DNA of 64,000 nt from Dastarcus helophoroides (lineage: Eukaryota > Arthropoda > Insecta > Coleoptera > Bothrideridae), in NCBI GenBank assembly GCA_028583605.1, contig CM053331.1, positions 41,175,283 through 41,239,282 of the forward strand. The letters run 5' to 3'. The notes below the pieces were generated by a model, which saw nothing but the letters and a program-made list of their open reading frames with translations, had not been told where the DNA came from and searched no databases. The position numbers and the translations under genes are program-made. Every line of letters begins with the position of its first letter. The stretch's first letter is position 1. Positions 48,501 through 58,969 of this stretch are shown here, piece after piece.

Positions 48501-48800
48501 CTAGAAACGCCACAGATTTTCACTCTCGAAGTTTTAATAAATGCGTAAGTTATTTAAATAGGTAATACATCGCCAGCCCATAGATCAGCTTCAAGGAATA
48601 TTTAACCAAATACAAACACATGACGGTTGGGGGGTTGAAATTGAAGGCTGCCGGCGGTGTAATCCGATTTAAACAATTAACACGGGGCGAGAGCATTGTT
48701 CCTACCTTGATTTAACAAAAGACACTTGAGATTTTCACAAAATAGCGGAATGAATTTGATTGTTGGGTGTAACTGTCACCACTGTCAGGATGAGTAATGC
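48501..48800 (-). other. sqh: Probable 5' UTR intron and non-coding first exon of sqh
   Basis: Three bases upstream of the start codon is an acceptor-like TTTCTAG/ATCATG. A donor-like CAAG/GTAGGA occurs on the minus strand at 48706/48705. Together they suggest a 205-bp 5' UTR intron (48501-48705) and a non-coding first exon running from about 48706 to perhaps 48800. An intron in the sqh 5' UTR is in keeping with the family; transcript data would be needed to fix it. Confidence 0.5.
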
Positions 48801-48819
48801 AAGAAAGTTGTCAAGATAA

Positions 48820-48890
48820 CGCCCGGTCATTGGCCACTCCCAGTCGGCTCGACCAATGAGAGTCGAGCTTTGTCGGCGGTACATACGAAA
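48820..48890 (-). promoter_or_regulatory. sqh: Probable sqh promoter region with two CCAAT boxes
   Basis: GC-richer stretch upstream of the inferred first exon, with CCAAT on the minus strand (48829-48833) and on the plus strand (48853-48857), 20 bp apart. No TATA box is evident, which suits a broadly expressed gene. Confidence 0.4.
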
Positions 48891-48899
48891 TTATTTGCT

Positions 48900-50370
48900 T
48901 TGTTATGAATTTTTAATGCAATTAATATATTAATTCGGGTGCTTAAATTTCCATAAAAAGAGAATCGAACTATTTGGCGTATTTACGAACTATTTTATTT
49001 AATTACCTGATATTAAAATGTATTTTAAGCGACTAATTGGAGGTCTAAAATTCAGATTTAAAATAACATCGTAATATGGGTTAACATCTTTGCTGCCATA
49101 TATGGACTTATCCAAAGATATTTACGCTGACGCCAGTTAATTAACTTTTAACCATTTAAATCCTACCACAAGTTGTTTTGAAATATGAACTCTGCGTTAA
49201 ATAATTAAACTTTTTTCAAAATGTACAGTTTTTTAATGGTTTTTCTCCAAATGGATTTTTAATGCGTAAAAATTTGAAGTTTTTTTTTCGAAAATTGCCG
49301 ATTTTCATCCATGTTTTCTATTTTATTTTATTAAAACACTACCACGATAAGCTGGGCTGAAAAGCTGTATCGTTAAAATTACTAGGACTTATTTTAAAAT
49401 TTCGATTGTTTCGATTTTTTCTTTTTTTTTTTCGATTTTCGATAAATCGAGTTTTTCCGAAATTACTTTTCACAAACAAAAATTTATAATTTTAACTTAA
49501 TAGTTTTATAGTCTAACAAACAAAAATTTATAATTTTAACTTAATAGTTTTATATTTTAAGAATTATAAGTTTGATTACCAAATCTTAAATTTTTGCCCC
49601 TTATTTTTACGAAATTTATTTTCTCTCCTAATTTCGATGATTATCACAGAATTTGACGTATTAGCGTAACAAACATTTCCGATTTACTCGAAATTCCTAC
49701 TTTTAATTCATATATGGATTCGACTTTCCTCTCAACATTTCCAGATTAACATCAAAATTTGGGCTCCAATATTGAATTTTATAAAATTATAATTAATAAA
49801 TTAATTATACAGTTTTATAATTCATAATATATATTAACAGTAAATATAACAAAAAAGTATTAAAATGCTAGGATGTCTAAAATAATCTTGGATAATAATT
49901 TGCTTACTGTTAGAATCGGTAATTAAGAGAGGTGGATACGCGGTTAACATTGTGATGCGTAAACATAAGCGACAATTTAAAGATAATTAATGAGTTTGTA
50001 GCGGTTTTTTATCCGCAATAAAAAGTTTTTAATAAGGAATATATGAATTTTCTCCATGATATGAATTAATGTTAAAAGGGTTTTGGAATGCATTAACCCA
50101 ATAACTGTCAATCAACAGAGAGAAACGAATATTATCAATAGATAACCCACACTACACGATAGAATTAGATTAGTTGCATAGGTTTCTGTTTTTAAGCCGA
50201 CGTAACTATTAATACGCTGCCGTGTATTATAGGTTGCCTACACGTGTATTATAGATTGCCTACACATAGTAGCGCTATCCTTATCTTTGACGCTATCCAC
50301 AATACTGTTTACTGAATACTCTTCAGCGTTTGAAATCAAAGTCACCTAGGCTATTTTATTAATTGTTAAA
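48900..50370. other. AT-rich intergenic DNA
   Basis: No recognised gene. Includes a tandem duplication of a ~40-bp AACAAAAATTTATAATTTTA unit at 49473-49555 and a local duplication CGTGTATTATAG-TTGCCTACA at 50221-50268. Confidence 0.5.
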
Positions 50371-50660
50371 CGAATCACCGCTTAAACGTTTTAACTTTGC
50401 TGATTTTCTATCGAATTGTTCCGTCTTTGCGTCCGACTCTACCGTCGCACAACTTCGAAGATTTAGAAATATTATTGTATGTCGCGGCGCGGCGCCTAGA
50501 TGACCGTGAACGCTAAATTGGTGCGGGATCATGCGCACTGCGGCGGAACATTGCAAAATAACACGATTTTCCTACTTATTATTCTGTGTAGAACGTCTGA
50601 GGTGGAGTGCGAAAGTGTTATTATTTTGTGTTTTGGCTTCCACAAGTAATTCAGGTAAAT
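50371..50660 (+). promoter_or_regulatory. CpG-rich patch, candidate promoter and first exon of an unidentified gene
   Basis: CpG-rich (GTCGCGGCGCGGCGCCTAG at 50479) against AT-rich surroundings. It ends in a donor-like TTCAG/GTAAAT (50654/50655). A plus-strand non-coding first exon about 50560-50654 is possible, with the coding part beyond the repeats to the right. A 65-residue minus frame overlaps (50359-50556) and is unrecognised. Confidence 0.3.
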
Positions 50661-51590
50661 TGAATTTTTATGGCGTGTGTGCGTTCGACTTGAAATAGGT
50701 TAAAGTGGGCGTTGTTATGAATTGGCGTATAGATTAGTATTTAAATTGGTTAAGTTATCGCAAATTCAATCTATTGCCGTCGAATGAATTTATCACTGAA
50801 TGCTATTACACGGAGTAGATCTATTGTTATCATGGAGACGCGAATGAGACGAAATGGGTTTATCTTTCGATATCTCTAGTTTTCTATGGGACGAAACCTG
50901 TTTAGGTTAGGTTCGCGTCCGCAACATTTCGCTATCTTACTCGATGTTATTTAATAAATGTTGTTCATGTAAATAAAGTATGTGACGTAATTCACCCTGA
51001 ATTTACTTAGCTGACTCATAACTCTTATCTTGCGACGTGTTTACCAGAATTGTTGATCTTCTTGGAAGTTATTTATACCCGAAAGTGAATGTTTACGGCA
51101 GTCACGTCAAACAATTTTTTTAAAATGAAGCACCACAAGAATTCTTATGATTCCGCACTGTATCAGCCAATAACATCACAAAAGATGACCTATTCATCCT
51201 AATTTAATACGGGAAAAGTTGTTTTACAATTGCCGGGCATGTAGATTGACATAAGGACATAGAATAGAAATTCTTTAAGTAGTTCATAGAGCTACAGCGG
51301 CGTTGCCAGATTAGCAAAAAGTTTTCAATATGTGGAACTTTAACAGAACTGACAAAAAAAAGGGACATTATTTAAAGAAAATGACTCGAGTATGAAGAAT
51401 ATTTGTTCTTGAAAACGAATTAGTTCCTCAAGAGCATTGTTACAATGCAAACTTTCCAACAAAACCTCAACATTTTTAAACTATTTAAACTAAATTGTCA
51501 AGTTTCGAGGAGAGGTGAAAATTTAGCGTTTATTTTTTAGAAAAATATTGAATTTTACTTTTAGGTTTGACCTTTACTGCTAATTATTAT
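50661..51590. other. Unique AT-rich DNA, no recognised feature
   Basis: Could be intronic if the preceding CpG patch is a first exon. Nothing else supported. Confidence 0.4.
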
Positions 51591-51594
51591 TTTT

Positions 51595-51745
51595 TTTTGT
51601 GAAACGGACTGGTCCTTGGTTATCTTCAAAAATTGAAATACAAATCTTGTCCCCTAAAACCAAGAAAGATTAAAAGACACTGCAAAGGTTGCTTTAACGC
51701 GTTTCGACAGCCAAGCTACCATCTTCAGAGAGATATTTCACTGTT
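51595..51745. mobile_element. Foldback/hammerhead element, single copy
   Basis: Reads AACGGACTGGTCCTTGGTTA, then TTGAAATACAAATCTTGTCC, ACCAAGAAAGATTAAAAGAC and the hammerhead-like core on the minus strand (51692-51732). The core has CTGAAGA, GGTAGC-TTG-GCTGTC and GAAAC; stem II is fully paired using two G-U wobbles, while stem I has one mismatch (CTCT/AAAG). Confidence 0.65.
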
Positions 51746-52330
51746 TACTATTTTACCGAAAATGTCGCCTTCAAACTCGACTTTTTATTGAGAGTTCACT
51801 TTATTTCCAAAATTTTGTCTTCTAAATTTGAAATTTCGTCTTCTAAATTTGAAATTTCGACCTCTTGCGCAAAATTTCGAGTTTGGATTTTCAATATTTA
51901 CTATTTTTATTTCTAAATTGTTGTCTTGCAACTATTACGTTTTCTTTTCGAAATTTTGAGTCCAAATTCGAAAATTTTCTATTAATTTCGACTTTTTTCG
52001 AAATTTTTACTATTTTTAGAAATTGACATATATTTATCAAAATGTTGACATTTAATCTCGAAATTTCGACCTTTTCATCGTAAAATTGCATTTTCAATTG
52101 TAACTGTTTTTTAAATTAAATTTTCGATTGGCTCAAAACGCAAAATGTCAACAAATTTGATTTTTTTTTATTTCTTCTTTTTTCTATTTTTGAGCCTGAA
52201 CCGTAATTTGCTAAAATTCCATTTTTTTTTTCGAGATTTTATTTATGATTATACGTTTTTCTGAAAATTCCGAGTTTTCTTAATTTTACATTTAGAAAGA
52301 TAAGTGAACTGTGAAAAAAATCCAAATGCT
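51746..52330. repeat. T-rich short-period repeat
   Basis: Degenerate TTTCGA/AAATTT units as elsewhere in the window. Confidence 0.6.
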
Positions 52331-54620
52331 TTAGAACCTAACCTAACCTAAGCCAACTAAACATAACCTAACCTAACCCAACATAACCTAATCTAAACAA
52401 ATCTAATAGGAGCTAACGTAACCTAACCTAACCAAACGTAACCTAATCTAACCTAACCAAACATAACTTAACCTAACCAATACGCACCTAATCTAACCAA
52501 AAGTCAGAATTTTTCGCGATTTTATTTATGAATACCAGTTTTTCTGAAAATTCCAAATTTTCTAAATTTGACATTTTGAAACATAACCTAACCTAACCCA
52601 ACATAACCTAATCTAACATAACCTAACTTAACCCAACATAACCTAAGTTAACCCAACATAACCTAATTTAAACAAATCTAACCAGAGCTAACCTAACCTA
52701 ACCTAACCAAACGTAACCTAACCTAACCAATACGCACCTAATCTAACGAAAAGTCGGAATTTTTCGCAATTTTATTTATGAATAACAGTTTTCCTGATAA
52801 TTCCGAATTTTCTAAATTTGACATTTTGAAACATAACCTAACCTAACCCAACATAACCTAATCTAACGTAACCTAACTTAACCCAACATAACCTAATCTA
52901 ACATAACCTAACTTAACCCAACATAACCTAATCTAAACAAATCTAACCAGAGCTGACCTAACCTAACCACACGTAACCTAACCTAACCAATACGCACCTA
53001 ATCTAACCAAAAGTCAGAATTTTTCGCGATTTTATTTATGAATAACAGTTTTTCTGACAATTCCGAATTTTCTAAATTTGACATTTTGAAACATAACCTA
53101 ACCTAACCCAATATAACCTAATCTAACATAACCTAACTTAACCCAACATCACCTAATCTAAACAAATCTAACCAGAGCTAACCTAATCTAACCAAACGTA
53201 ACCTAACCTAACCAATACGCACCTAATCTAACGAAAAGTCGGAATTTTTCGCAATTTTATTTATGAATAACAGTTTTCCTGATAATTCCGAATTTTCTAA
53301 ATTTGACATTTTGAAACATAACCTAACCTAACCCAACATAACCTAATCTAACGTAACCTAACTTAACCCAACATAACCTAATCTAACATAACCTAACCTA
53401 ACCCAACATAACCTAATATAAACAAATCTAACCAGAGCTAACGTAATCTAACCAAACGTAACCTAACCTGACCAATACGCACCTAATCTAACCAAAAGTC
53501 AGAATTTTTCGCGATTTTATTTATGAATATCAGTTTTTCTGAAAATTCCGAATTTTCTAAATTTGACATTTTGAAACATAACCTAACCTAACATAACCGA
53601 ATCTAACAAAACCTAACTTAACGCAACATAACCTAATCTAAACAAATCTAAGCAGAGTTAACCCAACCTAACCAAACGTAACCTAACCTAACCTAACCAA
53701 ACGTAACCTAACCTAACCAAACGTAACCTAACCTAACCAAAACGCCCCTAATCTAACCAAAAGTCAGAATTTTTAGCGATTTCATTTATGAATATAAATT
53801 TTTCTGAAAATTCCGAATTTTCCAAATTGGACATTTTGAAACATAACCTAACCTAACCTAACCCAACATAACATAACCCAATCTAACATAACCTAACTTA
53901 ACCCAACATAACCTAATCTAAACAAATCTAACCAGAGCTAACCTAACCTAACCAAACGTAACCTAACCTAACCAATACGCACCTAATCTAACCAAAAGTC
54001 AGAATTTTTCGCGATTTTATTTATGAATATCAGTTTTTCTGAAAATTCCGAATTTTTTAAATATGACATTTTGAAACATAACCTAACCCAACATAACCTA
54101 ATCTAACATAACCTAACTTAACCCAACATAACCTAATCTAAACAAATCTAACCAGAGCTAACCTAACCAAACGTAACCTAACTTAACCAAACGCCCCTAA
54201 TCTAACCAAAAGTCAGAATTGTTCGCGATTTTATTTATGAATATCAGTTTTTCTGAAAATTCCGAATTTTCTAAATTTGTCATTTTGAAACATAACCTAA
54301 TCTAACCTAACCCAACATAACCTAATCTAACATAACCTAACTTAACCCAACATAACCTAATCTAAACAAATCTAACCAGAGCTAACCTAACCTAACCAGA
54401 GCTAACCTAACCTAACCAAACATAACCTAACCTAACCAAAACGCCCCTAATCTAACCAAAAGTCAGAATTGTTCGCGATTTTATTTATGAATATAAATTT
54501 TTCTGAAAATTTCGAATTTTCTAAATTGGACATTTTAAAACATAACCTAATTTGACCAAACCTAACCTAACCAAACATAACCTAACCTAACGAATGCGCA
54601 CCTAATCTAACCAAAAGTCG
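52331..54620 (+). repeat. CCTAA-rich (telomere-like) higher-order array
   Basis: Blocks of AACCTAACCTAACCCAACAT, AACCTAATCTAAACAAATCT and similar degenerate CCTAA units (~120-170 bp) alternate with a conserved ~95-bp spacer (AAAGTCAGAATTTTTCGCGA, TTTATTTATGAATA, TTTGACATTTTGAAACATAA). The spacer recurs at about 52500, 52749, 53009, 53236, 53499, 53760, 53997, 54209 and 54468, a variable 212-263 bp period. CCTAA is the complement of the arthropod telomere unit TTAGG, but the units are too degenerate, and interrupted, for an active telomere. Confidence 0.88.
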
Positions 54621-56100
54621 GAATTTCGGAAAACATTCAAAAGAAAATGTTCACATTTCTGGTTAAATTTAAAAATTCTAGAATAATTTGCTGAAATTCC
54701 ATTTTTTCCTTGCGATTTTTCTACCTTTTTTTTTTAAATTTTCTTGCAATTTTACATTTAGTTTCATTTTACTATATTTTCGAAGTATTAGTATTAATTT
54801 AGGTTTTTTTCGCAAACTTCCAAATTTTCTAAATTTGAAGTTTTGTAAAATGGATAATATTAAAAAAAAATCCAGATGTATAAGAAATCTGACCTAACCA
54901 AATCTAACCTTACCCAACTTAACCAAACCTAACCTAATAAAACACAACCTAATCAAACCTAACCTAACATAATGTCGAAACAGCGGAAAAATTTCGAATT
55001 TATAAAAGAAATCCAGATTTTTGAAACTAAAGTCAAAATTTTGGAAAAAAATTTAAGATGTCACGTAAATGTTAAAATTTTGAGTTAAAAATTCGAAATT
55101 ACGTGAAAAGACAGATTTGTTCAAAAAAAAAAAATCACACCTGAATGTTATTAAATTAAATTTGAAATTTTGAAATACGAAAGTTTGAAAAAATCCAAAT
55201 TTGCAAAAACAATTCTCATTTTTGATCGAAATTTTTAGGGAAAACGTAAAAATTGACAATGTAAGCTCAAAATTATGAACGTTGCACCAGCGTAAAAATT
55301 TCTATTTGTAAAAAATTCTACAACAAAGTCGAGACACTGAAATTAACACTTCGAAAAAAAAGAATCAAAACCAAAGAAAATAATAACATTTTGGCTTAAA
55401 AAATTTGAGTTAAAGATTCACAATTTTAAAAAAGAAAAACCGAAATTTTGTAAAATGAAATTTGACTTTTTGAAAACAGAAGTCGGAACTGTGAGATGAA
55501 ATGTTACAATTTTGAGGCGAGCGTGCAATTTTGAAGCGAACGAAAGTTTGAAAAACATCGAAATTTTTGAAAAAAATTCCCGTTTAGAATCGAAATTTTC
55601 GGATAAAACGTAAAAATTGAAAATGTAAACCTAAAATGATGAAATAGACGTCGAAACTGCGGAATTTATAAAACAAACAGCGGAATTTATAAAACTTGAG
55701 TTTAGATTCAAAATTTGGGGACAAGTCGAAATTTCGAAACGAAAGTTTTGTAGACAGTTGGACGGAGCCCAATTTCGTTGGTAATTTTAAAATCGAGCTT
55801 CCAAAAATTGAGCAAATAAAACGCGTTTAAAGCCTTGAAATGTGTTATCAGCTAATTAACTTTGAATATACGTGACTGTAAAATTCCCTCTAGCGTCATA
55901 TAAAATATGGTATGTATCAATTATCCAGTTAAACGTGCATTTGCCATTATAAATTCCAGGAACACCAAGCGTGCGTGCATCTTGTAAAATAAATTGTTTG
56001 CGTACTATTTCCATATCAAAATAAATATTTCTGTGAAGCAGTTGATCTCGTAAGAATAATAATAATAAGAGCAATTCGAATCGAACAGAGACTAGAATCG
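54621..56100. repeat. Degenerate A/T-rich repeat DNA
   Basis: Short-period TTCGAAATTT/AAATTTTGA units with a small CCTAA-like patch at 54892-54972. A 72-residue minus frame at 55856-56074 (containing TLGVPGIYNGKCTFNW) has a less repetitive composition than its surroundings but is not recognised. Confidence 0.5.
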
Positions 56101-56560
56101 AACAATTTCACGTTAATTAAGACGCTCTACTTAGCACCTAATTACGAAGGTGCGCGTCATTGTCCCTCGTCTCATTAGAAAATAATTCAATTTTCTCGTC
56201 CGTCCACTTATCGTTAGACGATAACTTACGGGTCAGCCACGTCCGACTTACGTGCGCTTACGTCAACAAAACAAACAAAATACCATTTCTAAATAATGAA
56301 TTTTCTATATATCTTGGGCTAGGCTAGAAAATCGAAGAAGGTGTTTCGTCGGAGGCGCGACACGAAGCCTACCAAAGGTGAATTTAATCCGTGAAAATGA
56401 CTGTTTTCTATTTCCACCCCGGTTTGGCCTAGAAACCTGGTCGAGTCACGCATGGGGTCAGATCTTTGTTCCGCAATGGACATCGATTTTTAACTCGGAA
56501 CGAATGTGGGCCAATTAGGATTAGTGGCGTCCGTTTGGTTTCGTTTTGGATCTAAATCGC
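56101..56560. other. Unique, GC-richer segment
   Basis: Non-repetitive sequence with several CpGs between AT-rich repeats. No frame or motif that I can assign. Confidence 0.35.
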
Positions 56561-56692
56561 CAGGGGCCGGATTTTTGACACCCAAAGCTTATAAAGTTAT
56601 CGACTTAAAGTCCCATTTTTTTCTAAATTTACCGATCAATCAGTAAATGAGAATTTGGTTCCCGATTTATCGGTAATTTACAGGTGTCCAAA

Positions 56693-56766
56693 ATTTTAAA
56701 AATTGAAATACAGATCTTGTCCCCTGAAGCCAAGAAAGATTAAAAAACACAACAGAGGTTGCTCAA
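56693..56766 (+). mobile_element. Truncated foldback element
   Basis: AAATTGAAATACAGATCTTG … AACACAACAGAGGTTGCTC, ending abruptly before the hammerhead-like core. Confidence 0.65.
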
Positions 56767-57551
56767 AATTTTGTTTGAAAAGAAAAAGATCTGTTGTCAA
56801 TATTTAAAATGTGGGGGGGGTGTCCCATGTTTGATTTTTCAATATCAATTGGGCCCCAATCAAATATCGAGTTTCTTGTGTAAGTTTCGGCTATAAATTT
56901 CGTCTTTTTTCTAAATTTTTGAAAATTTCAACTAATTTTGATTTTCTCAAAGCTCCCCTTTTTTATAAATTGGATTTTTTTTGGAAAATTCGACTTCGAC
57001 TGTTTCCTTAAAGAATTTTGAACTTTCGAATATTTTCCTAGATTTTGATTTTTTCGAATTCGCCGGATGGCCAATTTTGTAAAAGAATTAAAATTTTGAA
57101 TAAAAGATCTATTTAAAAAAAATCAAAATTTTGGAAAAAATTTGACAGTTTCAATTTCTTTCAGTAAACAGTTTCAAGAAAAAAATTTAACATTTTCACC
57201 ATTTACATAATTTCAACGTTTTTTCAGGATTTGTATTTATTTTGAGCATTTTGAAATGTTCTAAATTTCGACTTCTTCAAAATTTCTGCTTTCTTCAAAA
57301 TTTCGACTTTCTTCAAAATTTCGATTTTCTTCAAAATTTTGGGTTTTTGAAAATTACGAATTTTTTTAAGTTTTGGCCTTGCTAAAGTTCTATTTTTTGA
57401 GAAATTTCCCATTTTTGTATATTACGCCTTTTTTAAAAATTTGGATCTTTTGAAAATTTCGAATTTTTTCGAAAAATGTCAATGTTTCGAAAATTTCCAC
57501 CAAACGTTCGACTTATTGAAATTGTACCCTCTTTTTCTAAAGTCTCGTATT

Positions 57552-57656
57552 TTTATTCATCATGGTGGGACTCTTATCGGAAAGATTTAGGAATAAAAAT
57601 TGAAATATTTCCAAACTGGGTCGCACGCAATGTTTAATAAATTTAATAAACATCTC
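57552..57656 (+). mobile_element. LTR-free paralog of the repeat interrupted by LTR 2
   Basis: TTATTCATCATGGTGGGACT followed at once by TTGAAATATTTCCAAACTGG and AATAAATTTAATAAACAT, corresponding to sequence on both sides of LTR 2 at 3670-3708 and 4085-4142. Confidence 0.55.
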
Positions 57657-57913
57657 GTATTTTTCTTGAGATTTCAACTAATTCAAAAATTATGACTTTG
57701 AAAGATTCTACTACCGGATTTTTTTTTTTTAATTCCAACTTTTTTGGTAGTTTTTTACTTTATGCAAAATTGAGACCTTTTTTTTGACAATTTAATTTAA
57801 AACTTTTCACATTTTTTAGAAACTTTTTTCGTAGATTTGACTTCCAAAATTTTGACATTCTCGCCTTTTTACGGTTCGGAAATTTCGAATTTTTGTCGAA
57901 ATTTTAGTTTCTT

Positions 57914-58040
57914 TGAAATACAGAACTTGTCCCCTGAAACCAAGAAAGATTTATCTTAATCTTTCTTGGTTTCAGGGGACAAGTTCTGTATTTCAGTTTT
58001 TGAAGATAACCAAGGACCAGTCCGTTCCACCAAATTTAGT
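57914..58040. mobile_element. Foldback element lacking its core (near-perfect palindrome)
   Basis: GAAATACAGAACTTGTCCCC…AAGAAAGATTTA meets its own reverse complement, with arms of about 39 bp, followed by GATAACCAAGGACCAGTCCG. The hammerhead-like core is absent. Confidence 0.75.
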
Positions 58041-58104
58041 TTCTTTGTAAATTGGAATATATTTAACTCTACCTTTTTTTTTAATTTTTACTGTTTATTT
58101 TAAA

Positions 58105-58185
58105 AAATTGAAATACAAATCAATACAATGTTTGTATTTCAATTTTTGAAGGTAACCAAGGACCAGTCCGTTCCACCAAAACTGT
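58105..58185 (+). mobile_element. Short foldback element fragment
   Basis: Inverted TTGAAATACAAA / TTTGTATTTCAA followed by GGTAACCAAGGACCAGTCCG; further reduced than the copy just upstream. Confidence 0.6.
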
Positions 58186-58221
58186 TTATTTTTATTTCGA
58201 CATTTTTATTTTTTTTTTGTT

Positions 58222-58400
58222 TGATGGAACGGATTGGTCCTTGGTTATCTTCAAAAATTGAAACACAGAACTTGTCCCCTGAAACCAAGAGTTTCTCTCT
58301 GAAGATGACAGCTTAGCTGTCGAAACGCGTTAGAGCAACCTTTGTTGTGTTTTTTAATCTTTCTTGGTTTCAGGGGACAAGTTCTGTGTTTCAATTTTCG
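58222..58400 (+). mobile_element. Foldback element, best preserved copy (Penelope-like terminal repeat?)
   Basis: Starts GGAACGGATTGGTCCTTGGT. Inverted arms (AAATTGAAACACAGAACTTG…CCAAGA and complement, outer end ~58398) surround a loop carrying the hammerhead-like core at 58295-58335. Similar dispersed elements combining a CTGAnGA…GAAAC motif with inverted or tandem terminal repeats are typical of Penelope-like retroelements; no reverse transcriptase or GIY-YIG sequence is present here, so the assignment is by motif only. Confidence 0.6.
58295..58335 (+). ncRNA. Hammerhead-ribozyme-like core
   Basis: Reads, in order: CTCT (58295-58298, stem I); CTGAAGA (58299-58305, the CUGANGA core); one extra T; GACAGC-TTA-GCTGTC (58307-58321, a perfect 6-bp stem II); GAAA (58322-58325); ACGCGT (58325-58330, self-complementary, a stem III able to pair in a dimer); T (cleavage-site H17); AGAG (58332-58335, pairing with CTCT). 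The extra nucleotide before stem II departs from the minimal consensus. Activity is not known. Confidence 0.5.
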
Positions 58401-58969
58401 ACATTTTTAAATTCGACTTTTTTAAAAATTCATCTTTTTTCAAACTTTTTTTTTGAGAAATTTTTTGATTTTTATATATTACGACTTTGTTAAAAATTTT
58501 GGGCCTTTTGAAAATGTCAATTTTTAAAAAATTTCCTCCAAAATTTCGACTTTTTGAAAATGTAGACTTTTTTTCTAAATTTTCGCATTTTTCTTGACGT
58601 TTCAACCTAATTTGAAAATTATGACTTTTTGAAAGATTCTACTGCCGAAAAAAAAATCTTTTTGTTCATTTTTATCTTAACGCAAACTTGGGACTTTTTT
58701 TGAAAATTTAGGTTACATTTAAAATTTTCCACTTGTTTTTAAAAACTTTGTTCATAATTTTGTCTTTTTTTTAAATTTTGACTTCCTTAACTTTACAGTT
58801 TAAAAGTGTCTATTTTTTTGTAGAAATTTTAGTTTCTTTATAAACTTTCAAATCCACTTTTTTTTCAAAATTTCACCTTTTATTTCGACATTTTTAAATT
58901 CGGCTTTTTTTGAACACTTCGTTTTATTTAAGATTTATGTCTTTTTTTTAAGATTCGACGTTTTTTAAT

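Larger units (their letters stand above)
56561..58965. repeat. T-rich short-period repeat with foldback-element remnants
   Basis: TTTTCGACTTTTTTGAAAAT-type units interrupted by copies of the foldback element (listed separately) and by the LTR-free paralog of the repeat that LTR 2 interrupts (57552-57656). Confidence 0.7.

Noticed and set aside
52331..54620. Possibility that the CCTAA array is a true telomere
   Set aside because: Units are degenerate, interrupted by a fixed spacer and flanked by other DNA on both sides.
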